In this document: piece after piece, positions 22,741-33,480 of the stretch
How the letters are laid out: every line of letters starts with the position of its first letter
Position numbering within the stretch: position 1 is the first letter of the stretch
From: Castor canadensis
Taxonomy: Eukaryota > Chordata > Mammalia > Rodentia > Castoridae
DNA length: 64,000 nucleotides
NCBI RefSeq assembly: GCF_047511655.1
Contig: NC_133386.1
Coordinates: forward strand, 79,673,501 to 79,737,500
Direction: 5' to 3'
The notes under the pieces: generated by a model
What the model was told of the DNA's origin: nothing
Databases searched by the model: none
Seen by the model: only the letters and a program-made list of their open reading frames with translations
Position numbers and translations under genes: made by a program

Positions 22741-24700
22741 GCCCTTTAAAGTTGCTATTATTTAGCGTAAACACCCCTTTTCTCTTTTATCGTTCCTCAT
22801 GTGTTACTTTTCTAGGTTTCCTTACTATTCTCTTTCAAACGAGTTTAAGTTGAAGTTCCTCAAAGTTGGGGATCCTTACCTGTACAGGATTCCATGGGTG
22901 TTGCTTGACCAGAGCAGAGAGCACATGTTCAGGATGCACTGATGCTATTTTGCAACTAAAATTGTTTGTCAGTCACACCACATGGGACAGCAGGACTTTT
23001 ATCTTAAATTTATTGAATAAAATCCAAAATTATCCTGCCTACTCATTTCAACTTATACATCACTACTCCCCAATATGAATTCTTTGTGTCTGTTTTCTTT
23101 CCCATATATCATTGTCATTTAGTTCTGCCTTTCTGAATGTCCTCATAATAGCCTGTTTTAAAGCTAAATGTTTTTAAATTGATAATTTTTGGTGCTTTTT
23201 TGTTCCTTTAAGCCCTTTCATTATCTCCCTGCCATGTGCCAGATCTAGAAGAATGTCTGTCAAATTAGTTGGAAGCTTACTATGAAACAGACATGGCTAG
23301 TTATCAAATAGTGAACATCACACCAAAATGTAACTCAGAGTTCATATTTGTAACCAGTTCATTCTCACAATAACTTTGTGAAAAAAGATAACTTTTATTA
23401 GAGATAATGAAACCAGAGCTTCCATTACTTCTGTTGATTGTATGTCTTAGTTTTGAGATACCATACTGTATCACAAATGTTGCTAGGCAGAAATTTGTTA
23501 CTTTAGCAGCTGATCCAAGAGTTCTTCTTAAGGAGGCAGCTGTCTCTATTTAGGAAAATACACCATAGATTGCTTTAAGGAAGATGATGGGGTTATAAAA
23601 GCATACTCTGTAAGTAGACAGTAAAACAAAGAACTACTTAAACAGATTAAGAAGAAATGGGCTTCAAGGGTAAACAGGAGAACAAAGATTGGAGAGGGGA
23701 CAAAATAAAATAGGAAAGTGGGAAACTGGAGAAAAATGGCCAGAATAAAGGGGTCAGAGGACTTTTCAGCACAGAGACCTCTCCAGTCTCCATAATCAAG
23801 TCCTTTGCTTGGTTGGTTTTATGATATAAGCCTGCTTCTCCTGTTGCTTTAAACCTTTAGTAATATTTGCCACATGCAAATGTCTTCTATGAATGTTTTG
23901 TTAAGGAGACAGGACTCTATTCAAAACCTGGATAATGCGGTTAAAAGAATAGTGATGAGATACAAAGTTCAGGAAGAACAAGATATCAGAATGAGAAATT
24001 AGTCTCAGAAGACAAGTTCCTTGGAATTAGTTCTGTTTTATAGGAAGAAAATCTCAAAGGATCGAGTGACCCCAGCCAACATGTGGGTTACATTTACATT
24101 TCTGCCTGCCAACTAGACGTGAAGCAACTTTAGTGCAGACTGTAGATTCAATTTAGGCATTCCTTGTGCCTAGATTTTACATTTCTTCATTGCTTGCTTT
24201 ATTTTCAGTTTCCAATTCCATACTCAGCAACTTTGAGCTGGGAAATTTCTCATTTGCTACATGTCTAAAGTTAAAGGTCCCTCTTTTGAGCATATTGTTT
24301 ATACAAATACAGTATGTTTTATGTTAGTAACTAAGAAAAACCCTCAGATACACCATTTCCAATCATATCTGGTTTTTTGGTATTTTATGTCACTTAGGTT
24401 AATACTTAGTAGTATCACTCCCTCTTTCAGTCATAGGATTCAGACATATATTTCATGTTGAAGATTACCAGAAATTTCTTTAATTTAGACCTTCTTAGAA
24501 GTGATGTTGCACAAGCCAAGTGTTCATTTACGAATGTACCCCATAGGGTTACAATATACAATTTTATGCTTGTGATCTGTACTATTGTCAACCAGAATTT
24601 TAAGATTAACTTTTAGAATTACTTTTCATAACAGGTAGGATAACTATAGAATTACTGCTTAGAATGTAAAAGTTGAATTAATTTCTTCAGCATGTATTAT
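22741..24700. other. Unassigned sequence, some old-repeat traces
   Basis: I see no gene. The block 'ctcacaataactttgtgaa' near 23366 followed by 'gagataatgaaaccagagct' is MIR-like but short. The region around 23600-24110 looks like a purine-rich old repeat, which I cannot name. Confidence 0.3.
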
Positions 24701-25140
24701 GGCCAGGGGGTTTTACTGAAGTGAAAAAAAGTAAGTTTATTGCAGAAAAGAAGCATAAGAGGCTACTTTATAGGTGGGGCAGACTTGAACAGAGATGTGT
24801 GTTTCATTTTATGGGGAAGAGTTTGAATATAGATATGATTTTTCCCGTGTGCATGTACCACTTTGCACATGGCTTTTAATGTGCCTCCACATGTACTATA
24901 CCTTCCTGTTAGGTGGAGATTTTACCATGCTAATGCACTATAATGAGGTGCAGTAACACTCAGGGTCCATTTTTGGTCATATTTGTGACTGCCTTGGTCA
25001 CTGGTCTTAACTGGTTTGCTTATAGTTCCCTGTATTTCTGCTCATCGCAAGAAGAGCTTCTGCCTGCTGGTTATCATAGGGAGTACGGGATCCTGCCTAT
25101 TTTCTACTGGTTTTATTCCCAAGTCTTGTATTTTCTTCTT
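24700..25140. other. Unassigned; possible LTR remnant
   Basis: The order 'aagtttattgcagaaaagaa', 'taggtggggcagacttgaac' and 'ccttcctgttaggtggagat' has the look of an ERVL/MaLR LTR, but I cannot name one and see no clear ends. Frames of 66-102 codons on both strands at 24943-25479 show no domain. Confidence 0.25.
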
Positions 25141-27205
25141 TAGGGTTTCAAAAAATTATCCAATTTCATCCTATCTGGCACACTCACAGGGAGAGTTCCT
25201 AGCCTGCTCAATTGCCTGAGCAGTCGCTTCATTGTGGTGTTGTTTCTTTGGAAAAATACCTTTGAAGCTTCCACTGGGAAGGAGCATTTTCTCAAACACA
25301 AAAGATTGAAACAGCCAATGATTACAATTCTCAGAAGAGCTGTAGTTTCCAAAAGAACAAATAGATAATTTCTGAGGTTTAAGAAAGGAAATGGGGGATA
25401 ATGAGTTAGACATGGGGGCCTCTTTATCTTGACATATATAACCGCTATTTAGAAAAAAAATAGTATGTAAAAATATCAAGATAATAATTCAAAGTGATGC
25501 ACTCTGGCTCCTGGCTGGCTTTCATTCTCATATTTTCTTATTATTTTCCTCTTTTATTGTTGTTGTTCTTTTCCTTCTCCTCCTTCTTCTTCTTGCTTTT
25601 CAGCAAGTTCTGTATTTATACAGAACTTAAGAGTTCATCCTAATAATTAGAATGAGAGTAAGACACTATAGAACAATTGGGCATAGATGTCTTTTCTATA
25701 TTAGAGTTTAAGCCCAGAAAGAAGTGAGGTGAATGAGTACTTCATTATTAGTCATTCATTAGATGAAGGCATGAAAATTTAATCTCTCTTCTCCTAGATC
25801 TGTTCTGACCAATGGCCTGCAACATTGATTCGATGCATCCATCAAGTAACATTCAATGCCAAAGATTAGGTCATTAATGTTGGGCAACATGGCACATAGG
25901 TATTTTTAAGCAGTAGAAAAATTTGGCGTGCATTATCTGATCAGTTGACTCAGAGCTCCACTCCCCTTGGCTTGTGTGAACTTAGTGATTGAATTTTAAA
26001 ATATGTTTTCTTTCCGTGTTTTAGAGCCGTGACTATGAAATCTTTCCTCTCCAGAGACTTTAAGAAAAATCTTGAATAGTGAGACAACCTAGATTAGTAC
26101 TTATTCATTTGTGTGTTGGTTCTCAGGGGTTCTTAAGGAAATTTGAGTTTTGTGGTAGAAAGGAACAACATATTGGGTCAATCTTGGGGGATGAAACAAT
26201 TTTGAGTCAATTTTGGGGGCTGGTTTATTTCTTTTAATTCCAATAACTGAAACATAGTAAAGGCGTTGACTGGAGTAGCTTAGGACCAAACTAAAGGTTA
26301 ATTTTCAGGTCTCAGAGGAACTATTACACTCATCTCATTCAAGTCAATTTAAATCAACAATTATCTATTGTCATGTAATATATAGGCTTTGTTGGATATG
26401 GAAAATATAGAGAAGTGTGCAGCAAAATAAGTGTATATTAGTCAGGACTCCTTTGATTGCAAAGTTCAGAAGCATAAATTTTTCTAGTTTATACCCCCTA
26501 AATCCTCAGTCATTAAAGCAAGAATTAATTAATTCTGGGATTGGCAGAGATAAAACTGTACCACTTAAAATTCAAGAATGAGTAGAAGGAGGAATTTACA
26601 CTGTTAGGACAATGTGTAACCCCCCTTTTATCTCTGCTTAACTCTGCAACTTAGTGTAGATCTTTCTTTCAAAAGATTAGTTTAGTGCACACAAAACACC
26701 AATAGTTTCTGAGCTTTACAGTTTGACTTCCTGCCACTAAAATAGACTGATTTTCTTAGTTCTTGGTCAAAAACAACTCCTAAAAGAATCTTCAGTGTGT
26801 TTTTGTACTGTGGGATTATGTTTTAGTCTAGTATGGATTATGTACCATAGGTGTGTACTGGGTCTTCTATAAAGGTGATGTCTGATGCAGTACCTACACC
26901 TTAAGAGTCAAAAGAGAAACTTGGTCCATTGTGAAAGGTGTAATATAGAACTGAGACACATGCTCAGTGAAAGGATAAGAGGGTAGGAAGCATGCCTACT
27001 GAGAAAAGGAGATGGCAAATGAACTTAAACTTTTCTACCTGAGTGTCAGTGAAAAAAATAATCCCTTAAAAAGTTTTTTTTTTTTTTAGTAGCCAATGTC
27101 CTATCCTCATAAAAGTTTGTAGACTGCACTTTTACTTCCATATGGTTTAGGAAACTCAGAAACAAACCTAAAAATATCCTATGGATTTGAACCTTGACAA
27201 CGCAA
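25141..27205. other. Unassigned sequence
   Basis: No gene, no young repeat. A pyrimidine-rich ctt/cct patch lies near 25545-25600. Around 26435 'tattagtcaggactcctttg' may begin an old LTR, but the match is too short to call. Confidence 0.3.
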
Positions 27206-27214
27206 TATTCTCTT
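27206..27214. repeat. 9-bp TSD (left) of short L1
   Basis: tattctctt is repeated at 27677-27685. Confidence 0.65.
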
Positions 27215-27676
27215 TTTTAAACTTTATTTTTATTATTGTTGTACAGGAGGTACATTGTGACATTTGCAAAGTTTCTTACAATTTATCATAGTTGAATTCA
27301 TCCCTTCCATAATTTTCCTCTATCCCTCACCCCCCCATTCTTGGAATAGTTTCAATAGGTCTCATTTTCCATTTACATACATGTGTACAGAATATTTCTG
27401 TCATATTCACCCTCTGACTCCCTTTCTTTATATCCTCTCCCTTCCTATTCATACCCACACCCTAGACAGGACCTGTTTTGCCTTTCTATTCTCTGTTTTT
27501 GTAAAAAAAAAAGGCATTTTTGTTTATTTAATATAGCTACACAAGGTGTTTCATTGTGCCATTACCATGCACATATGTATTATAACTCAAATTGGTTCAT
27601 CTACTTTTTTCCTTTCTACTGTAATCCCCTTATCATAATGATTTTGACAGGTTCAAAAATTTTATATTCATTCAGG
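27215..27676 (-). mobile_element. 5'-truncated L1, 3' UTR only
   Basis: The plus strand reads as reversed L1 3' end: a T-rich tail, 'ttgttgtacaggaggtacat', 'gtgacatttgcaaagtttct', then 'cctagacaggacctgttttg' and 'acacaaggtgtttcattgtg'. It lines up with 2940-3400. A 9-bp TSD flanks it. Confidence 0.85.
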
Positions 27677-27685
27677 TATTCTCTT
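27677..27685. repeat. 9-bp TSD (right) of short L1
   Basis: Second copy of tattctctt. Confidence 0.65.
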
Positions 27686-27789
27686 GATGGATATACCAGG
27701 TCTTGCAGGATTTCCACAGATAGAGCATAATTAAACATGAGATCCAATATCATAAATTATCTGTAGAAATAAATTATCAAGCAGAGTAC

Positions 27790-30028
27790 AAAGAAAGGAA
27801 AGGTAGAAAGGTGAATAGCAGAAATTAACTCTCTACAACCTCAAATACTGATGTTTAATATATATGATAAATTTGTTTAAAATGCTTAAAAGAAATAAAA
27901 TGACAAAACCATAAATAAAGAACGTGATTCACCAAAATGGCTATGCTGATCTGGAAAAAAAGGAAAGCAGATAGAACTTCTAAAAACATAGTTTTGGAAT
28001 GAAAAATTAAATGTGTAGGATGACAATATTAGACCCAAGTGAAGAGAGTGAACTGGAAGATATGTCCAATGAAATTATACCATTTCCAACCAAAGGAGAG
28101 CAAGAGATCAAAAGATACAAGAGAAAACCTTAACGTAAGTGAAAGGCTACTTTTAAAAGAAAGATAATTAATATCATATCACTCACCATAAAGAATAAAG
28201 ACATTAAAACAGTATTGTAAATTTTACAGAATTTTATTGTAAAATAATTAAGAGAAAATAAATGCCAAATCTTACTTATGTACCAGAGTCAACCATAACT
28301 CAACAGAACTATCTTTATACAGAAAGGAAGTTTCCTAAAGTAAGGTTTGAAACTCAAGTGGAAAGAGGAGATAAATATGACAATTGACAGAAATGTTTCA
28401 ATCTAAATAAATAAATTAATAATTGTGTATATACATGTATATGCTCAAAAATACATACATAAAAATTGACTGTCTTATATGGTAAGTAAAAGAAACATTA
28501 GATAATTAAAATGTTAGGCAGAAATCTTTTAAATTGGTGGGTGACAACAAAATTTAGATATTCTGTAGCCACTTTTAGACAGAAATCATTTAAATTGGTG
28601 GGTGATAACAAAATTTAGCTATTCTATAGCTACTGTGTTGATTAAGGGGAGGGTAGAAATATAGACATCACAACTACTTCATATTTATTTCATATAAAAT
28701 ATTAAGTACCAAAGGGGTGGAAGTAGAGGATTTCTCTCCCAGTTGATTAGAGGAAACTCTAGAAGAAGACAAAAAGGAAGAAAGAATAATGAATGAAATA
28801 TGATGCTATAAAATACAAACATAATTCTAAAACTAAATCAAGCCCAATATTACTCATAATTTTAATAAATGTAAGTAAATTTAGCAATTGAATACTGAGA
28901 TTGTTTAGAATAGACTTCATCTGCTTATTATCTACAAATGTCAGAAATAAAATATAGGATATAGAAATGCTGCTTGTAATGATTGAAAAGTATAAAGCTT
29001 TCAAAAACTAACCAAAGAGGCTGGTATTTCTGCTTTAAAATTAGAAAATAGCCACTAAAGAAAATGTTACAAGGGTTTTAAATGGGTTACAAGAGTTTTA
29101 AATGTCTTAATTCACCACAAGGATAATAGCAACCAAACTTTATTATACCCAATAATATTAATTTCATTTAAGCAAAAAAAGAAAAAATCTAGAGAAAGAA
29201 ATTGACAAATTTACTGCCATAGTGGAAAATATTAGCTCATTTCTCCAAGAAATCAATAGATTGGGGAAATCAAAATTTAGATAGGATGTGGAATATTTGA
29301 ATAATGAAACCATCTTTTGAAGAGTTATTTGTAGAACTCCACAACTATCAATTAGAATAGTATTTTTTTATAGTGTACAAGTTATAAGAACTGACCCATT
29401 ACTTTATACAATTAATATCTGCTAAAGAAAGAATTCATAAAAATTGTATTTGCTTCTCCTCTCCCAAAGGGAAAGCAATAAAGTCTCAATATCAAAGGAC
29501 AAATAGAAATGTATCCCTAACACATACTCTTGAAGTCAAAGTCATACAGTATTATAGATACGATACAAAAATAGAAATAATTAAAAGATAAAGGAAATTT
29601 CATAATAAAAATTAATGAATACTAAGAAGTAAATTGTAATAAAATTATAGGATATCAAAATTTGTGTGATACAGTTTAATAAGTAGTTAAGGGAAGTTTT
29701 TGGCTTAAACACATTACAAAATGGTAACATGTAAATATTGAAAGGTTGAGGGTATATCTCAAGAATTTGAAAAATAAAATGAAAATAAACCCAAATCAAG
29801 TAGAAAGAAAGATATAAGAAACAGATATTTATGAAGTAGAAGAAAAGTTACACTAAAAAAGGTCAACAAAGGAAACGTTGTATTAAAAAGACTAATTATA
29901 CCATTAAACATCATTTTGGCCAGTTTGATCATAGCCAAAACAATTACCAATATTTGGAATGAAAAAGGGAGGATAGATAAATATAGCAGGTACACAACAA
30001 AAACTTTAATGTCAAAACTTTTATGCAA
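27790..30028 (+). mobile_element. Ancient L1M element, ORF1 and ORF2 5' part
   Basis: It is highly AT-rich and decayed but collinear with old mammalian L1. An ORF1-like stretch near 28035-28090 ('gaagagagtgaactggaaga') is followed by ORF2-like blocks: 'gaaattgacaaatttactgc' near 29199, 'agaactccacaactatcaat' near 29333, and 'gagggtatatctcaagaatt' to 'gaaaataaacccaaatcaag' near 29750-29800. The element resumes at 30741 after a younger insertion. No usable frame remains. Confidence 0.65.
28521..28642 (+). repeat. Two tandem copies of a 61-bp unit
   Basis: The unit starting gaaatct/catttaaattggtggg at 28521 is repeated from 28582 with only about six differences, including 'aacaaaatttag' and 'tattctatagctact' ends. 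It lies inside the ancient L1M and is a local duplication. Confidence 0.85.
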
Positions 30029-30264
30029 GGAATCTCTCTGTGTAGCTATCTTTATCTCAAACTAGCAAAAACACCATGTTTTTATCTTTTATGTTTTTTC
30101 TTCTACAAAAATTAGAGAACAGGAGGGCAGAACAGGTTCTGCCCAGGGGTGGGGTAGGGAACTAGTACTGGTGAGAGAGGGAGGTGTCAGGGAAAAGGGT
30201 AGGAGGATGAATCTGGTGCAAATAATGTATACACATGTTTGTAAATGCAAAAATGATGCCTGTT

Positions 30265-30278
30265 GAAACTGTTCCAGG
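30265..30278. repeat. 14-bp TSD (left) of innermost L1
   Basis: gaaactgttccagg, repeated exactly at 30595-30608. Confidence 0.95.
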
Positions 30279-30594
30279 CTAGAGAAAAGGTTAGATTAAA
30301 AAGAATTAACCTAGAAGGTAACACCCACGCACAGGAAATCAATGTGAGTCAATGCCCTGTATAGCTATCCTTATCTCAACCAGCAAAACCCCTTGTTCCT
30401 TCCTATTATTGCTTATACTCTCTCTACAACAAAATTAGAGATAAGGGCAAAATAGTTTCTGCTGGGTATTGAGGGGGGGAGCGGGAGGGGGTGGAGTGGG
30501 TGGTAAGGGAGGGGGTGGGGGCAGGGGGGAGAAATAAACCAAGCCTTGTATGCACATATGAATAATAAAAGAAAAATGAAAAAAAAAAAAAAAA
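30279..30594 (+). mobile_element. Innermost nested L1 3' end (316 bp)
   Basis: It matches the 3' UTR of the full-length L1 at 22090-22370 closely: 'caggaaatcaatgtgagtca', 'atccttatctcaaccagcaa', a G-rich tract and 'tgtatgcacatatgaat', then poly-A. A perfect 14-bp TSD brackets it, and it interrupts another L1 3' UTR. Confidence 0.95.
30473..30530 (+). other. G-rich tract in nested L1 (G-quadruplex-capable)
   Basis: Many runs of three to seven G occur within 58 bp, the densest G tract in the window. Confidence 0.75.
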
Positions 30595-30608
30595 GAAACT
30601 GTTCCAGG
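30595..30608. repeat. 14-bp TSD (right) of innermost L1
   Basis: Exact second copy of gaaactgttccagg after the poly-A tail. Confidence 0.95.
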
Positions 30609-30740
30609 AATCATAAGAGGGGGGATGAAAGAGAGCAGTGGAGGGGGGAATCCAAGTATGATGTATTTGTTACATTGTGAGAATCTTTGTAACTGCTGCA
30701 ATGTACCCTCACCCAACACAATTTAGAAAAAGAAAAAAAA

Positions 30741-30842
30741 TGGATAAAATAACAAAATTTTCTAGAAAGATAAAATGTGTAAAAAGAAAAAAATCTAAAC
30801 AAACTTATAATTATTAAATGAAATAGAATCAATAGCTGACAT
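30741..30842 (+). mobile_element. Ancient L1M continuation
   Basis: 'ataaaataacaaaattttct', 'agaaagataaaatg' and 'gaaatagaatcaatag' continue the ORF2 order of the L1M that ends at 30028. Confidence 0.55.
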
Positions 30843-31819
30843 TATTGTGAGGTATCTCACATCCCCTTCAAGAACTGCATACTTCTTCACTGGACTCAAG
30901 GTGGAGGTGATGCCTGATGTAATTTATTACTGCTACCTTGTCTGGAGCCAGAGCTACAGAGAGATTACTGAGGGGGTTTTTACTTCATATAAGTGGGGAG
31001 AATGTAAAAGATTAAATTCAACTGCTCCATTGAGAGATTTTTCAGTGTTTTTTCTGGTAACTGGTGAAAGCAGTGTAGGTTTTAACTGCTGCAGCTCATG
31101 TAAGTTCCTTAAAGACTTTAATAACTTAAAGGAATCAGACTGGAGAAAGAATGGAGAATGGGTCTCCTGAGGCCATATATAATTTTTCCCAGCTAGATTA
31201 CAGTTGACACTGACCTCTTCTGCAAAGGGTGGAATCTATTCAGAATGGGGAGCAGAACAGAGGGTAACACCCCCATCCAGGTGATTTGCAATTTTTCTCT
31301 ATTTTTAACATATTTATTCCTGGGTTTATTTTATAGGACAATTTATATTAGACATATTGACCTTTTCTCTGTCAGTTATATTGATATTTTTTCCTGACAA
31401 ACCTTTGAAAACTATTTGCCACAATGAAAATAAGTACTAAGTGTTTCAAAGTTTTCTCCTTTATAGTTTTGGAGTTTCTGTTTTAGTAAATTCTCCTTGA
31501 CACTGGAGAAGGAGAACATGGTAACACAGATAGATATCAAAAGTTTCTGATGGGGAGAAAATACTTTGGCAAACTCCTGTGCAAGATCTTTGTATGCAGG
31601 GGTTGTTTTTAATAGACTTGCCAAATCATACTCCATAGTCTGTCATGCACTCACAATAAGATAAGTCATGCACTGGCCATCTTGGTAAATTTAATTTAAA
31701 CAGAGCACTTCTGACTCTTTTACTTTGCATTAGGAGCAGAAGTTGAGAGAAATTTCTAAATTTTTAACTTTGCATTTAGTCATGGTCTAGAAATAATTAA
31801 ATATTGAATGAGAGTTTTT
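30843..31819. other. Unassigned sequence
   Basis: Two frames are somewhat long for the setting: 107 codons plus strand at 30847 and 74 codons minus strand at 31412. I recognise no domain in either and see no exon signals that I trust. Confidence 0.3.
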
Positions 31820-31840
31820 AAAATATTTTTTGGAAAATTA
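31820..31840. repeat. About 20-bp imperfect TSD (left) of 5-kb L1
   Basis: An aaaatattttttgg-type A/T stretch ending gaaaatta matches 36834-36853 with about two differences. Confidence 0.7.
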
Positions 31841-32728
31841 CCAGTTAACAAGGAATAGTAAAATTAAACAACAGGGGAATCGAAATGACTGGAAACAACA
31901 GGCACTTTCTCAATACTAACACTGAATGTAAATGACCTCAATGCCCCTTGTCAAGAGACAGACTAGCAAACTGGGTTAAAAAACAAGACCCAACCATATG
32001 TTGCTTATATCACTGAAAAAAAATAAACACTGCCTTAGAATCAAAGGGTGGAAAAACATTTTCCTAGCAAATGGACTATACTCATAACTGACAAAGGAGA
32101 CTTCAGTCTAAAATCAATCAGAAAAAATAATAAAAGTCACTTCATGTTAACTAAAGGAATAATTTGTCAAGAGAAAATATCAATTCCTAACATATATTTA
32201 CCAAACACAGGGGCACTCATTTACATTAAAAAACCCTGATGGATCTAAGAGCACAGACAGACTCTAACACAGTGATAGTGGGAAACCTGAATACCCCGTT
32301 GTCACTAATAGACAGATCATCCAGGCAAAAGATCAGCAAAGAAACTTCAGAGCTACTCTCCACATTAGAACAAATAGACATGGTTGATATCTACAGAGTA
32401 TTTCATCAAACAGACTGGCAATGAACATTCTTTTTTGCATCTCAGAAACTTTCTCCAAAATATATCATATATTAGGACACAAAGCAAGTCTCAACAAATT
32501 CAAGAAAATTGAAATAATCCCCTGTATCATATCAGATCACAGGGAATAAAACTAGACTTCAACAACAAAAGAAGCCCTAGAAGATATTCAAACACATGGA
32601 GACTGAACAACACACTTTGAAAAAACAGTGGGGAAAATGAAAATACAACCTACCAGAATTTGTGGGACACAGAAAAGGCCATGCCAAAGGGAAAGTTTAT
32701 AGCTATAAGTGCCTACATTTAAAAAGTG

Positions 32729-32736
32729 GAGACCTC
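32729..32736. repeat. 8-bp TSD (left) of nested inverted L1
   Basis: gagacctc, repeated at 33307-33314. Confidence 0.7.
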
Positions 32737-33306
32737 ATATGAGGGAGAATATACGATTTTTGGTCTTCTGAGCCTGGCTCACCTCGCTCAGAATTATGTT
32801 CTCCAGTTCCAGCCCTCATATGTGGACTTTAGATCTAGGGCAAATGCAGCAATGTGGTTGGACTTATATCACATGACAAAGGGAGAGCACATACAGGAGA
32901 TATAGGAATAGGTAGAAAACCTAAAACATGAAAGCATTTGATGTTTCCACTGCAGAGGAACTAATACAGAAACCTTAAAATGACAGAAATTATCATGAGC
33001 AGGGGATCAGGAACCAATGTAAAGATCAGTTAGAGTTGAATCAACATGGGTCGTAACACATGGGTATACGAAAGCAATAGTAGGAACCTCTCTGTATAGC
33101 TATCCTTAACTCAACTAGCAAAAATGCTTTGTCTTCCTTATTATGCTTATGTCTTTTCTTCAACAAAATTAGTGATAAAGGCAGAACAGGACCTGCCTGG
33201 AACTGAGGGGGTATGGGGGGAAGGGGAGAGGAGGGGGACAGGGTAGAGAAATGACCCAAACAATGTATGCACATGTGAATAAATGAACAACAGCAACAAA
33301 AAAATA
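32737..33306 (+). mobile_element. Nested L1 with 5' inversion (twin-priming structure)
   Basis: About 32737-32814 is the end of ORF2 in reverse orientation ('tttttggtcttctgagcctg', 'ttatgttctccagttccag'). From about 32813 the sequence turns to forward orientation and runs through the 3' UTR ('ccctcatatgtggactttag' onward) to the A-rich end near 33300. The host ORF2 is collinear on both sides. This is the structure expected from twin priming. Confidence 0.9.
33207..33238 (+). other. G-rich tract in nested L1 3' UTR
   Basis: Several runs of four to six G lie within 32 bp, at the same 3'-UTR position as the tracts at 22297 and 30473. Confidence 0.65.
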
Positions 33307-33314
33307 GAGACCTC
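33307..33314. repeat. 8-bp TSD (right) of nested inverted L1
   Basis: Second copy of gagacctc. Confidence 0.7.
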
Positions 33315-33432
33315 TCAAACAACCTAGTGATGCACCTTAAGATCTTAGAAAAACACAAACAAACCAAACCCAAAACCAGCAGACACAGAGAAATAATAAA
33401 GATCAGGGCCGAGATCATGAGATGGAGACCTA

Positions 33433-33433
<1 letters not shown>

Positions 33434-33480
<47 letters not shown>
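33434..33480 (+). repeat. (AAAG)n microsatellite inside L1 ORF2
   Basis: About eleven nearly perfect aaag units occur. It expanded at an A-rich part of ORF2. Confidence 0.95.

Larger units (their letters stand above)
30029..30740 (+). mobile_element. L1 3' end inserted in L1M, itself split by another L1
   Basis: The outer pieces (30029-30278 and 30609-30740) form one L1 3' UTR: 'gtagctatctttatctcaaa', a 'gggcagaacaggttctgccc' block, 'acacatgtttgtaaatgcaa', 'gttgaaactgttccaggaat' and 'caatgtaccctcacccaaca', then an A-rich tail. Flanking L1M sequence is collinear on both sides. The 5' end is truncated within the 3' UTR. Confidence 0.8.

Noticed and set aside
30435..30719. Proline-rich 94-codon minus-strand frame
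   Set aside because: It is antisense to the G-rich tract of the nested L1 3' UTR.
31412..31636. 74-codon minus-strand frame as a retroviral or host exon
   Set aside because: No recognised motif, no splice-site support and no similar neighbour.
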